Of a stretch of 16,832 nucleotides of DNA, positions 1 to 7,239 are shown in pieces. Source of the DNA: Gammaproteobacteria bacterium (GTDB lineage: Bacteria > Pseudomonadota > Gammaproteobacteria > Eutrophobiales > Eutrophobiaceae); assembly GCA_018676275.1 (NCBI GenBank), contig JABHFC010000368.1:1-16832 (forward strand). The letters are read 5' to 3'. A program made the position numbers and the translations under genes. The notes under the pieces were generated by a model that was not told the origin of the DNA, did no database searches, and saw only the letters and a list, made by a program, of their open reading frames with translations. Every line of letters begins with the position of its first letter. The first letter of the stretch is position 1.

Positions 1-1002
1 ACAGTAGAAGCGGCTGGCACTGAGGCCGCTGTTGCGACAGGCTCTATTGCGGTCGACTGGGGCAAAGCACCGGAACGACTGATTAATATCTTTTATCCGG
101 GACAATCGTCAATGGAATGGGTGCTGGGTAAACGTCACAGTGGCAAACGAGCTTTCAAATCCGGCGATCGTTGCTTCGATTGTCACGATGAGGAAACAGT
201 CGATATTGGCGATCTGATTGCATCGGGTGAACATGAGTATCTGGCAGAGACTGAGACCCTGATACCGGAAAAACGTGGCAGTATCCCGGTAAGTGTTAAG
301 GCTACCTATGATGATGCTCATTTGTACATGCGCTTTCAGTTTCCGGATGCCGCGCACAAACCTGCTCCGTTTGCTGATGGTGGCAAAATGGATAAGGATA
401 ACCAGGTCAAACTGGCGATCATGTTTGCAACGGATGATGCGACCTATGCAGATCGAGCCGGTTGCTGGGGCACCTGTCATCATGACGCGAAAGGCATGCC
501 ACATGCACCTGCTGTAGATGCTCTAACGGGCAGTGGATTAGCTTTAAATCTTGCAGATGGCGTCAGCAAGTACATTACCGAGAGTCGAAGCAAAATTGAA
601 ATAAAAGGGCGCGGCGGTAAGAAACTTGGCGGCTGGGATAAGCTGAAAGAAGAAGCCGATATCAAAGCAGAGCTGGAAGCAGGTCACTTCATGGACCTTA
701 TCCGTTACCAGGCTGGTGTTGGCAAGATTGAAGATGGTTATATCCTCGAACAACGCTATATGGATGGTGGTCAGGGTGCAGAATTCACCTCGACTCTGGC
801 AGATGGTACCTGGACTATTCAGATGAAGCGGAAACTGGTGTCAGATAAACCCGGTGATATCAGTCTGCAAGCTGAGCAGGTATATAACCTCGGTTTCGCC
901 ATTCATGATGATTACACTAACGGTCGTTATCATCATGTGTCGCTTGGCTACAAGCTTGGCTTTGACAACGAGGAAGCCGAAGTCAACGCGGTAAAACAAT
1001 AA
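1..1002 (+). CDS. Heme c protein with ethylbenzene-dehydrogenase-like heme domain (5' end missing)
   Basis: The reading frame is open from base 1, so this is the C-terminal 333 residues of a longer protein; the first in-frame ATG, at 112, is internal. Near the start, the segment VDWGKAPERLINIFYPGQSS leads into a CFDCH heme c motif (about residues 55-59). A second candidate heme site, CWGTCH, has the unusual CX3CH spacing. The rest (beta-rich, ending with HHVSLGYKLGFDN) resembles the EB_dh family, the heme-binding domain of ethylbenzene dehydrogenase/DMSO reductase gamma subunits and cytochrome c-552-like proteins. The likely role is a periplasmic electron carrier or the heme subunit of a redox enzyme. 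The partner is not visible because the upstream DNA is outside the window. The cupredoxin gene follows 75 nt later on the same strand. The family call is fairly secure; the physiological role is unknown. Confidence 0.75.
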   Translation, partial: TVEAAGTEAAVATGSIAVDWGKAPERLINIFYPGQSSMEWVLGKRHSGKRAFKSGDRCFDCHDEETVDIGDLIASGEHEYLAETETLIPEKRGSIPVSVKATYDDAHLYMRFQFPDAAHKPAPFADGGKMDKDNQVKLAIMFATDDATYADRAGCWGTCHHDAKGMPHAPAVDALTGSGLALNLADGVSKYITESRSKIEIKGRGGKKLGGWDKLKEEADIKAELEAGHFMDLIRYQAGVGKIEDGYILEQRYMDGGQGAEFTSTLADGTWTIQMKRKLVSDKPGDISLQAEQVYNLGFAIHDDYTNGRYHHVSLGYKLGFDNEEAEVNAVKQ

Positions 1003-1014
1003 TATAGAAAAACT

Positions 1015-1038
1015 GCGGAGTATTTTCTGCTTTGTTTG
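1015..1038 (+). terminator. Weak hairpin plus T-rich tail after the heme c gene
   Basis: Shortly after the stop codon, an A-rich run precedes a 6-bp stem, GCGGAG-TATT-TTCTGC, which includes two G-T wobbles. The T-rich stretch TTTGTTTG follows. The shape is that of a weak Rho-independent terminator or attenuator between this gene and the cupredoxin. The stem is short, so readthrough is likely. Confidence 0.3.
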
Positions 1039-1077
1039 TGTCATAGAAGAAGATACATATATATGAAGGATAGGCTT

Positions 1078-1407
1078 ATGAAATTGAAACCACTGATTAA
1101 TATTGGTTTTTTGCTGTGCCTGGGTTTAACGGCGGCTTCTATCTCTGCGGAAACAGTGATTATTGATGTTAAAGATTCCATGTTTGGTACGGAGCAACCT
1201 CTGAGAATTAAGGTAGGGGATACGGTTAAGTGGGTAAATATCGAGAAACGCCAATACCACAGTGTCTGGTTTGAAGCTGAAGGATTTCCCGAAGCCGAGT
1301 ATATTTTCCCTGATGAGAGCTGGGAAAGGACATTTGATAAAGCCGGTACCTATCCTTATCGCTGCGAGCCCCATGAAGATATGCTGGGCACGATTATTGT
1401 TGAGTAA
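1078..1407 (+). CDS. Amicyanin-like type I copper protein (cupredoxin)
   Basis: A 109-residue exported blue copper protein. Residues 1-24 form a signal peptide with probable cleavage at SISA|ET. The mature part is a plastocyanin/amicyanin fold. The type I copper ligands are visible: His61 (QYHSVW), then Cys96, His99 and Met102 in YRCEPHEDM. The C-x2-H-x2-M spacing is the amicyanin form rather than the C-x2-H-x4-M form of plastocyanin. The start at 1078 is preferred because AAGGA lies 7 nt upstream and it gives a clean signal peptide; longer in-frame starts at 1036 and 1063 give a poor N-terminus. It probably carries single electrons in the periplasm, possibly to or from the upstream heme protein. 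The next gene starts 2 nt after its stop, so the two are co-transcribed. Confidence 0.88.
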   Translation: MKLKPLINIGFLLCLGLTAASISAETVIIDVKDSMFGTEQPLRIKVGDTVKWVNIEKRQYHSVWFEAEGFPEAEYIFPDESWERTFDKAGTYPYRCEPHEDMLGTIIVE

Positions 1408-1409
1408 AT

Positions 1410-1949
1410 ATGATTAATAGAATAATAAAAACCACATTACTGATCGTCGTATTTTCATGTGTACATAGTGTCAGCGCGGAGACACCATTAAACGGATATC
1501 TCAGTACACAATTTGGCATGTCTGCGCAGGATGCACGCAAGGCATTTGAAAATGATGGGATTGTATTCTCAAGTAGTGAAACCGCGGACGGTGACTATCT
1601 TATATTTGCGAAAAGAGAACAAAGCTGGATAACCTCTGACCTGCTTTATGTATTTCCCTCCAACTCAGATAGCCTTGCATTGATTATAGAAATTTTTCCA
1701 GGCTTATTGGACAGCAAACCTGTTCGAAAAGAACTGATTGAAAAACTGGGCGAGCCTTCTTCAGATAACTACCCTGAACTTGTACTTAAAGGCATGCAGG
1801 ATGCTGAAGTGATTCCAGCAGGCGTAAATAATCTTGCTGTCTGGAACGTTTCAACTGATCAAACAGATCGCGAGGCGCGTGTTATGAGTCTGGATAAATA
1901 CGTCCGCGTTGAGTATATCGACAATAAACTGATGAAGGGAAACAAGTAG
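1410..1949 (+). CDS. Exported protein of unknown function
   Basis: A 179-residue protein with a standard signal peptide (hydrophobic residues 7-20, probable cleavage at VSA|ET near residue 23). The mature part has no cysteine, no heme or metal motif and no membrane segment. It begins with a GMSAQDARKAFENDGI stretch that looks like a helix and loop, and ends with a beta-like segment, KYVRVEYIDNKL. I do not recognise the family. Its start overlaps the context of the cupredoxin stop (2-nt gap), which implies translational coupling and a shared job, perhaps as an accessory periplasmic factor. There is no obvious Shine-Dalgarno other than the tail of the preceding gene. It is the last gene before the mobile element. 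Confidence 0.6.
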   Translation: MINRIIKTTLLIVVFSCVHSVSAETPLNGYLSTQFGMSAQDARKAFENDGIVFSSSETADGDYLIFAKREQSWITSDLLYVFPSNSDSLALIIEIFPGLLDSKPVRKELIEKLGEPSSDNYPELVLKGMQDAEVIPAGVNNLAVWNVSTDQTDREARVMSLDKYVRVEYIDNKLMKGNK

Positions 1950-2009
1950 AGTTATATTTCCCGCGTTCCTTTCAGAGTCTTTTCTACAAGTCGCAGCAAG
2001 AATTCCGGG

Positions 2010-2035
2010 GAATTCCGGGGACAGTTTACTTAATT
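2010..2035 (+). repeat. Left terminal inverted repeat of the RAYT element
   Basis: This 26-bp sequence is the exact reverse complement of 2759-2784. It begins GAATTCCGGGGACAG and ends TACTTAATT. It contains the stop codon and last codons of the transposase gene, whose final residues IIK-stop are therefore encoded by the repeat. An extra 11-bp partial copy lies immediately outside at 2000-2010. Confidence 0.85.
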
Positions 2036-2691
2036 ATTTTCGGTTTTGGCCCAGTCTTGGCACGACGAAAACTACGACCTGTCATGGCTTCGAGCTTATC
2101 CAAAAAACCTTCGTTTCCAGCAGGTCTCCCAGTCCGACTATGTCGGCGAATAGTAGTAAGCTCTTCACTCGATTCATATGTCGCTAGGAAATTCTGCCAG
2201 TTATTTATCCTTTCCAGCATTGGTTTTACCGATACTAGCATGTCGTCTTTACCAGCTAAGTGGGCATGCACACTTGACCATGTCCATTCTTCAGGTCGAT
2301 CGCATAACCTTGCCCTGACAGGGTTAAGTTCAATGTATCGAACCGTGGCCAACAAATATTGCTCATCCATGACAAAGGAATGAAATCTTTCCTGCCATAG
2401 GTGTCCTCTCCAGCCTTCACGAAAGTTTATTCTGCGTGTGTATCGACGATGTGCTTCGCTGAAAAACGAAGCTAAACTATCATCTCGCCGTGGTACGACA
2501 ACCAGGTGTACATGGTTGGGCATGAGACAATATGCCAATACTTCTACGTCAGACATATCTTTTGCTTTGGCTAGCAGTTCTAGATATACCTTGTGATCTT
2601 CTTCCGAGAAAAACGTTTGCTGACGTCGATTACCGCGTTGAGTTACGTGATGGGGGTAATAGGGAACGACTACTCTAGCCATCCTGGCCAT
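2026..2691 (-). CDS. REP-associated tyrosine transposase (IS200-like Y1 family)
   Basis: This 221-residue protein is a single-strand DNA transposase of the Y1/HUH superfamily, RAYT branch. It has the conserved N-terminal PHHVTQRGNRRQ, the metal-binding His60/His62 pair in LMPNHVHLVV, GHLWQERFHS, and the helix ATVRYIELNPVRARL with Tyr119 as the probable nucleophile. The C-terminal basic GRP...GPKPK tail is typical. All catalytic residues are present and the frame is intact, so it may be active. The start at 2691 is supported by AGGAG 7 nt upstream. The gene is self-contained and reads opposite to the copper/heme genes. Family members mobilise or process REP-type hairpin repeats. Confidence 0.9.
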   Translation of the reverse strand: MARMARVVVPYYPHHVTQRGNRRQQTFFSEEDHKVYLELLAKAKDMSDVEVLAYCLMPNHVHLVVVPRRDDSLASFFSEAHRRYTRRINFREGWRGHLWQERFHSFVMDEQYLLATVRYIELNPVRARLCDRPEEWTWSSVHAHLAGKDDMLVSVKPMLERINNWQNFLATYESSEELTTIRRHSRTGRPAGNEGFLDKLEAMTGRSFRRAKTGPKPKIIK

Positions 2692-2716
2692 GATCTTGCT
2701 CCTGCTTTCTAATTCG

Positions 2717-2740
2717 ATGTTAGGAGTAAAATTCTAACAT
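2717..2740 (-). repeat. Subterminal palindrome upstream of the transposase
   Basis: A perfect 7-bp stem, ATGTTAG / CTAACAT, encloses a 10-nt loop between the transposase start and the right terminal repeat. Y1 transposases recognise imperfect hairpins near element ends, so this could be a binding structure; it could also be an operator for the transposase gene. Confidence 0.45.
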
Positions 2741-2758
2741 ATTAGTGCGCGTTAGTTG

Positions 2759-2784
2759 AATTAAGTAAACTGTCCCCGGAATTC
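2759..2784 (-). repeat. Right terminal inverted repeat of the RAYT element
   Basis: This is an exact inverted copy of 2010-2035. It is followed directly by a second 15-bp copy of its outer part (2786-2800), giving a 16-bp tandem period that differs from the 10-bp period at the left end. Confidence 0.85.
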
Positions 2785-2860
2785 CCTGTCCCCGGAATTC
2801 AGTGATCAATCTATTGGTGTCTGATGGATGCTTAGGGTAAAGCTGCAGGTGAAAGGATAT

Positions 2861-3229
2861 TTATTTGCTTTCGCAGGTCTTGATAGATAGTACAGTCACT
2901 GTCCCGGTAGCAATCAATATGGCTGCAAGGCCTTTCAGCCAGAGTTCATCGACTCCAAAGACTATGGAAGCACCACCAACCAAAAGCATAGAAACCATTG
3001 CGACTATCTTCGTCCGAAGACTGATGCAATGGTTTTCCTCCCAGCTCTGAATGACAGGCCCAAAGAGTTCACTATCTAGCAACCATTGATGCCACTTTTC
3101 AGAAGAACGTGCAAAGCACCATGCTGCCAATAAAAGAAAAGGTGTTCCCGGAAGCACAGGCAGGATAAAGCCCAAACCCGCCAAGGCTACAAAAAAGAAA
3201 CCCAATAGTAGATAAATATTTTTATGCAC
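2861..3229 (-). CDS. DUF454 (YbaN-like) inner-membrane protein
   Basis: A 122-residue protein with about three to four membrane segments. The family signature is clear: a first helix ending in GFILPVLPGTPFLLLAAWCF, followed by ARSSEKWHQWLLDSELFGPVIQSW and a Lys-rich turn, then two more hydrophobic helices. This matches DUF454, represented by E. coli YbaN, whose function is not established. Translation starts at a GTG preceded by GGAG 6-7 nt upstream. It lies downstream of the TonB receptor on the same strand, 186 nt away with two hairpins between, so it is probably a separate transcription unit. Confidence 0.85.
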   Translation of the reverse strand: MHKNIYLLLGFFFVALAGLGFILPVLPGTPFLLLAAWCFARSSEKWHQWLLDSELFGPVIQSWEENHCISLRTKIVAMVSMLLVGGASIVFGVDELWLKGLAAILIATGTVTVLSIKTCESK

Positions 3230-3331
3230 TAAGCGCTCCGCTAGCTTTCTGAATTAAATTTGAAATAGTAACAGGCGCTGGATGTTCAGGGCAAAATAGC
3301 AGGGAAAGGGATGTTAGTACCTTTTATATAC

Positions 3332-3357
3332 TGTCCGCTACGAGTTGTTAGCGGACA
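3332..3357. repeat. Perfect 9-bp hairpin downstream of the TonB receptor gene
   Basis: TGTCCGCTA and TAGCGGACA are separated by 8 nt. Neither strand has a T-run after it, so it is not a classic terminator. It lies about 100 nt upstream of the DUF454 start and about 60 nt past the receptor stop. Possible roles are an operator, an mRNA 3'-end stabiliser or an isolated REP-like unit. Confidence 0.4.
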
Positions 3358-3372
3358 ATCGGAATTTGATGA

Positions 3373-3401
3373 ATTACCTGGAGTATTCGAGTTCAGGTAA
3401 T
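3373..3401. repeat. Perfect 8-bp hairpin just after the TonB receptor stop
   Basis: ATTACCTG and CAGGTAAT are separated by 13 nt, and the stem begins about 15 nt beyond the receptor stop codon. No T-tract follows. With the neighbouring 9-bp hairpin it forms a tandem stem-loop pair that may mark the transcript end. Confidence 0.4.
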
Positions 3402-3415
3402 CCGGTTTGAAGGTA

Positions 3416-5581
3416 TTAGTAATTCACATGTAATGTCAGTGCCGCGTTGAATCCTGCCTGAGACATTATCTCAACACGTGGGTCTATCGGTTTCATTCTA
3501 CGTACATCTGCATAACGCCAGTAGCGTGTATCACCAAGGTTATAAAGACCCAGGTACCACTGCAAATGGCTTGACTGATCCCAGTTAATGATGAGGTCAG
3601 TTACCGTTGCTGCATCCGGCACAGCAAATTCGCCAGCACTAAAATCAAGTCGGGACTGGCTGCCGTAATGCGTCACACTAAGCTCGGCGGAAAGTGGTAG
3701 TTGTGCTGACTGCCAACGTAGACCAAACACGCTTTTTAGCGGACTGACGGTGTTCAGTGCCCTGTCAGTGACATTGTTATTACCGTGTGCATAGTGAATG
3801 CCCGCATCCAGGTGCCATTCTGCCAATGCCTTGTGCAAGCTGCCTAATGCCTGGGTGAAATTCGCCTCTATACCATAAATCGTTGCATCCTCAAGATTGC
3901 GTGACTGAAATAACAGTGTCCCGGTAAGTGGGTCGAAACCAATCAGGGCTTTAGATTCAATGAAATTATCATAGTTGGAATGATAGGCACCTGCTGTTAT
4001 TGAAGTTCCCTCCCATTGGAAACGCAAGCCTGCCTCGAAGTTACGTGAGCGTTCAGGTTTCAGATCCGGATTGGGAAGCGCACGAAAGTTAAACAGAGTG
4101 ATATCCAGAAATAAATTCACATCTTCAGCAGGTGGGGCACGAAAGCCTTCTGCATAATGACCATATAGCGACAGGTTATCCGTTACTCGCCAGGTTGCAC
4201 CGAGACGAAAACTCATATCATCGCTCTTCAGATCGGTAAGTCTTGTGCTATCAGAAAAAATAGCATCAGTGCTGGCATTCAGCTTGAAATGATCCCAACG
4301 TAAAGCTGGTATCAGGGTAAGTGGCCCCCAGAGAATTTCATCCTGCACATAAATACCAAGTTTGTCTGTTCTTGACTTTGGCAGGTCTCTTAATGGAAAG
4401 GTTTCACCAAGAATGGTTTTAGTGGCAACTCCGCTAATGAGATTAGTCTGAATTGCATCGCGTTTTTCATTTAATTGCTGTCGGTCCCATTCGATACCGG
4501 TGACCAGCACATGGGATAATTCTCCCGTGTCAAAATCGTGTCGTAGCTTAAATTCTCCGCCCCAGTCCTGTTCCCGGAAAAAGAAGTCTCGTTCCAAAAA
4601 GACCGGTGCACCACGGCTTGTGCGGGATTGATCAGTGAATTGTTTGGTTTGATTTTCCTGCCAGTAAAAAGTCAGGCTGGCATGATCCAGCCAGTCGAAA
4701 GCAGGCAGTGTATATTCAAGTGTAATACGCTCGCGGGTTTGCTCATCTTCTCCCTGAAGTTTGCTGGTACTGGCGAAACGTTCAAAACCCAGTTGTGCGC
4801 GAATATCGCTATCTACATTTTTTTCAAAATAATCAATGGAAGCGCGAAACTCGCCAGCGTGTGCAAATTCATGCGTCCATTTACCAAATAGTTGCCATTG
4901 TCCAAATTGAACACGGTCAGTTTCTACATTACGAGCCTTATTATCCTGCTCATGACCATCGCGTCGGTTAAGTGCAAATACAAGACTGTCGTTGTTACCA
5001 GCCCATGCATAAGTCAGGCTTTCAAGCGTACTGTTGTTCGCGCTGAAATAACCAACATTGCCGCCAATGTAATGTTGTTCACCATCTTCTACCAGGTCTT
5101 TACCATCAACAGAAGTCATCACCACAACACCTGCTATGGCGTCAGAGCCATATAAGGCAGATGCCGGGCCGCGTAATATTTCAACACGTTTTATTATCGC
5201 CGGGTCCATTGCAAGGCGACCACTATCGGCAAAACTACCGACGTCAATTTGTTGAGGTAAAGGTACACCATCAAATTCAAAGGCAACCCGGTTACCACCC
5301 ACACCTCGTATTGAAAGCCCGGTTGAACCAAACCGACTGCTGCTGAAATCTGCTTCCAGTGCCGGAACGTAGCGGCTGATGGCACTAAAATCCTGTAACT
5401 GCTGCTTATCCAAATCCGCCCGGTCGAAGGTCTCTACCTGCCCTGCAACGCTCCACATGGGCCTCTCTGTTTTGCTGCCTACGACAACGATTTCTTCAAG
5501 GATATTCAGGGGGTCTGCGCCAACAGTGGCATAGCAGAGCATAGAGAGGCATATAGCGAGGCTTAGGTTAATCGGTTTCAT
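3416..5581 (-). CDS. TonB-dependent outer-membrane receptor, hemoglobin/heme family
   Basis: A 721-residue outer-membrane receptor. With the chosen start, residues 1-22 form a signal peptide (MKPINLSLAI..., cleavage near VGA|DP), followed by a TonB box, EEIVVVGSK. The plug domain contains RVEILRGPASALYGSDAIAG. The remainder is a 22-strand barrel ending in a C-terminal Tyr. FRAP (about residue 480) followed by ALPNPDLKPE is the FRAP/NPDL signature of hemoglobin/transferrin receptors (HmuR/ShuA/HemR type). The His normally found between those motifs in ShuA/HemR is absent; the segment PAEDVNLFLDITLFNFR has none. The longer start at 5626 lies upstream of the predicted +1 (5618) and overlaps the -10 box, so 5581 is preferred; no strong Shine-Dalgarno is visible. 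The substrate may be heme, a heme-like tetrapyrrole or a siderophore. Confidence 0.88.
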   Translation of the reverse strand: MKPINLSLAICLSMLCYATVGADPLNILEEIVVVGSKTERPMWSVAGQVETFDRADLDKQQLQDFSAISRYVPALEADFSSSRFGSTGLSIRGVGGNRVAFEFDGVPLPQQIDVGSFADSGRLAMDPAIIKRVEILRGPASALYGSDAIAGVVVMTSVDGKDLVEDGEQHYIGGNVGYFSANNSTLESLTYAWAGNNDSLVFALNRRDGHEQDNKARNVETDRVQFGQWQLFGKWTHEFAHAGEFRASIDYFEKNVDSDIRAQLGFERFASTSKLQGEDEQTRERITLEYTLPAFDWLDHASLTFYWQENQTKQFTDQSRTSRGAPVFLERDFFFREQDWGGEFKLRHDFDTGELSHVLVTGIEWDRQQLNEKRDAIQTNLISGVATKTILGETFPLRDLPKSRTDKLGIYVQDEILWGPLTLIPALRWDHFKLNASTDAIFSDSTRLTDLKSDDMSFRLGATWRVTDNLSLYGHYAEGFRAPPAEDVNLFLDITLFNFRALPNPDLKPERSRNFEAGLRFQWEGTSITAGAYHSNYDNFIESKALIGFDPLTGTLLFQSRNLEDATIYGIEANFTQALGSLHKALAEWHLDAGIHYAHGNNNVTDRALNTVSPLKSVFGLRWQSAQLPLSAELSVTHYGSQSRLDFSAGEFAVPDAATVTDLIINWDQSSHLQWYLGLYNLGDTRYWRYADVRRMKPIDPRVEIMSQAGFNAALTLHVNY

Positions 5582-5624
5582 GATCAAGATATAATTCAGG
5601 TAGTTTGTTTTGAGTGTCAAGGAC

Positions 5625-5666
5625 ATACTAGGTTAAAACCAGCAGGATTCAATTGATCCTCATCAA
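5625..5666 (-). promoter_or_regulatory. FNR/DNR-type box and -10 element for the TonB receptor
   Basis: TTGATCCTCATCAA at 5653-5666 is a perfect match to the TTGAT-N4-ATCAA consensus shared by FNR, ANR and the NO-responsive DNR/NnrR regulators. On the minus strand, TAGTAT at 5630-5625 falls exactly where the -10 should be for a class II site centred at -41.5, giving a predicted +1 at 5618 and a leader of about 37 nt before the ATG at 5581. On the plus strand the corresponding -10 position (5689-5694) is poor, so effects on the d1-type gene are less certain. Binding is inferred from sequence only. Confidence 0.7.
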
Positions 5667-5763
5667 ATATACGGAAATTACCCGGACAGCTGATCTGACC
5701 GCATATTTAACTGCTGATGGAATCGGGATACACTCAAAACAAGCTGACAATTTTCAATTCAAG

Positions 5764-7071
5764 ATGATGTTCTATTATTCAAAATCCATTCCTGTTTACC
5801 TGTTTACATTGCTTTTCACTGGCTTGTTGAACGCCAGTGAAAATAATCCGAATACTCAACTAAAGGCAGAACCTCCCGAGTGGGGAATGCAACAAATAGA
5901 AGAAAGTCATATTGTGCAGCATAAGCAAGACATTTTGGAAAACAAACCTGGCTATAGTGCTGATCCGGCAAAGCTGATTACTATTGTTGAAGCAGACAGG
6001 CGTCATGTAAGTATAGTGGATATTGATCTCCCTGAACCTCTGCATCGTTTTAAAATGAGAAATACAATTCAGGGTGAGCCAGGTTATTCACATAAAGGCA
6101 GGTTTGTATATCTCGCTTCCGGCGATGGCTGGGTTTCCAAGTTTGATTTATATACGTTGATGTTTGTGGCGGAAATCAGAACCGGGATTAAGCTAAAAAA
6201 TATAACAGTATCAGGTGACGGTCGTTATGTAATGGCAGCAAACGAATCGCCTCAGATTCTTGTTATTTTAAATACAGATGATCTCTCGCCAATAAAAGTA
6301 ATTCCGTTAAATGATCATTCCGAAAACAGTTCAGCTAGTAGTGCAGTTTACACTGCAGCTCCGCGGGAAAGTTTTATCCTCGCATTAAAAGACGTGACCG
6401 AAATCTGGGAAATATTCTATTCTGATGATCCACCTTATTATGGCTGGGTTCATGACTATCGTATTGAAGGTCCGCCTGAACAGGAGCCCTTTCCGGTACG
6501 TCGTATCACTATAGATGATTATATGGATGATTTTTTTATTGATCGAAAGTATGAACATTTGATCGGTTCTGCAAGAAACAAAAAAAATGTGCAGATTGTA
6601 GATTTGATAATTGGTAGAAAAACCGAAGAAATTGATCTGCCTGCTTCGCTGGGATTCAGTTCAGCTTCCAGTTGGGACTATAAAGATATACCAGTGCTGG
6701 CCATACCTGACCCTGATAAGGCATCGCTTAGCATAATCGATGTAGAAGACTGGAAAAGATTGGGAGAAATTGAGATCTTAGGTACTGCGTCGTTTGTGCG
6801 AAGCCAGGAAAACATTCCCTATGCATGGGTAAATATAATATCCGGCCCGGATAAAGGCGCTGTACAGATTATTGATAAATCTACATTGAAGATTCATAAA
6901 TCACTACAGCCTTTGCCTGATAAATCTATAGAGCGCATTGAGTTTACAAGGGATGGTCGCTATGCCTTGCTTATTCTCAGCGGAAGTAGCGGAGAATACC
7001 TGGTATACGATGCTCATACCCTGGCAGAGCTCAAACGAATAAAAATGGATACTTCGAATGCCTCTAATTAG
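5764..7071 (+). CDS. Periplasmic cytochrome-d1-type beta-propeller protein (NirF/NirS d1-domain family, no heme c domain)
   Basis: A 435-residue protein. A hydrophobic N-terminus (MMFYYSKSIPVYLFTLLFTG, ending LLNASEN) acts as a signal peptide or anchor, without a lipobox Cys. The rest is an eight-bladed-propeller-like domain: KLITIVEADRRHVSIVDID, GDGWVSKFDLYTLMFVAEIR, KNITVSGDGRYVMAAN, and a late blade ERIEFTRDGRYALLIL. This matches the d1 domain of NirS and the heme-d1 biogenesis protein NirF. The CxxCH domain of NirS is absent. The expected axial His (NirF H-G-x-P context) is Gln103 here (IQGEPGYSHKGR). No nir biosynthesis genes lie nearby. A TTG start at 5653 is rejected because it falls inside the FNR/DNR box. 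It is divergent from the TonB receptor. The exact role is unknown; tetrapyrrole binding or sensing is a guess. Confidence 0.72.
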   Translation: MMFYYSKSIPVYLFTLLFTGLLNASENNPNTQLKAEPPEWGMQQIEESHIVQHKQDILENKPGYSADPAKLITIVEADRRHVSIVDIDLPEPLHRFKMRNTIQGEPGYSHKGRFVYLASGDGWVSKFDLYTLMFVAEIRTGIKLKNITVSGDGRYVMAANESPQILVILNTDDLSPIKVIPLNDHSENSSASSAVYTAAPRESFILALKDVTEIWEIFYSDDPPYYGWVHDYRIEGPPEQEPFPVRRITIDDYMDDFFIDRKYEHLIGSARNKKNVQIVDLIIGRKTEEIDLPASLGFSSASSWDYKDIPVLAIPDPDKASLSIIDVEDWKRLGEIEILGTASFVRSQENIPYAWVNIISGPDKGAVQIIDKSTLKIHKSLQPLPDKSIERIEFTRDGRYALLILSGSSGEYLVYDAHTLAELKRIKMDTSNASN

Positions 7072-7239
7072 ATTATAAATTCAACGAGTTGAAGATATTA
7101 AAAGCAATATTTGAGCCTTACTCCTTGAATAGTTATTCCGAATGCCTGCATAATGTGGGCAATGGTATTTTGACAATAAAAGGATTTATATCATCATCCA
7201 AATCAATGGAATCACCCAGGGTCTGTTTATCTTTCATAT

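Larger units (their letters stand above)
2000..2800. mobile_element. REP-associated tyrosine transposase element with terminal inverted repeats
   Basis: The element is about 0.8 kb: one transposase gene flanked by 26-bp perfect inverted repeats (2010-2035 and 2759-2784), each with an additional partial copy outside. On the left, the 10-bp unit AATTCCGGGG is repeated (2001-2020). On the right, a 15-bp copy, CTGTCCCCGGAATTC, follows at 2786-2800. I see no target-site duplication in the flanks, as expected for Y1-type transposition. It sits between two unrelated gene groups. From memory, similar repeats accompany this transposase in other gammaproteobacteria; that needs a search. Confidence 0.75.

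Noticed and set aside
2000..2800. CRISPR-like or tandem repeat array
   Set aside because: There are only two short copies at each end, with no spacers of regular length; they are transposon ends.
5582..5626. Longer TonB receptor start
   Set aside because: It overlaps the predicted -10 and lies upstream of the predicted +1. The inner ATG gives a normal signal peptide.
5653..5763. TTG start giving a longer d1-type protein
   Set aside because: The TTG is the first half of the FNR/DNR box, and the added residues place the signal peptide 37 residues in.
7080..7093. TTCAAC-GA-GTTGAA dyad after the d1-type gene
   Set aside because: The 2-nt centre is too small for a hairpin, and there is no T-run or nearby start to suggest a role.
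7170..7198. TTGACA as a -35 for the diguanylate cyclase gene
   Set aside because: No acceptable -10 hexamer is found at 16-18 nt spacing.
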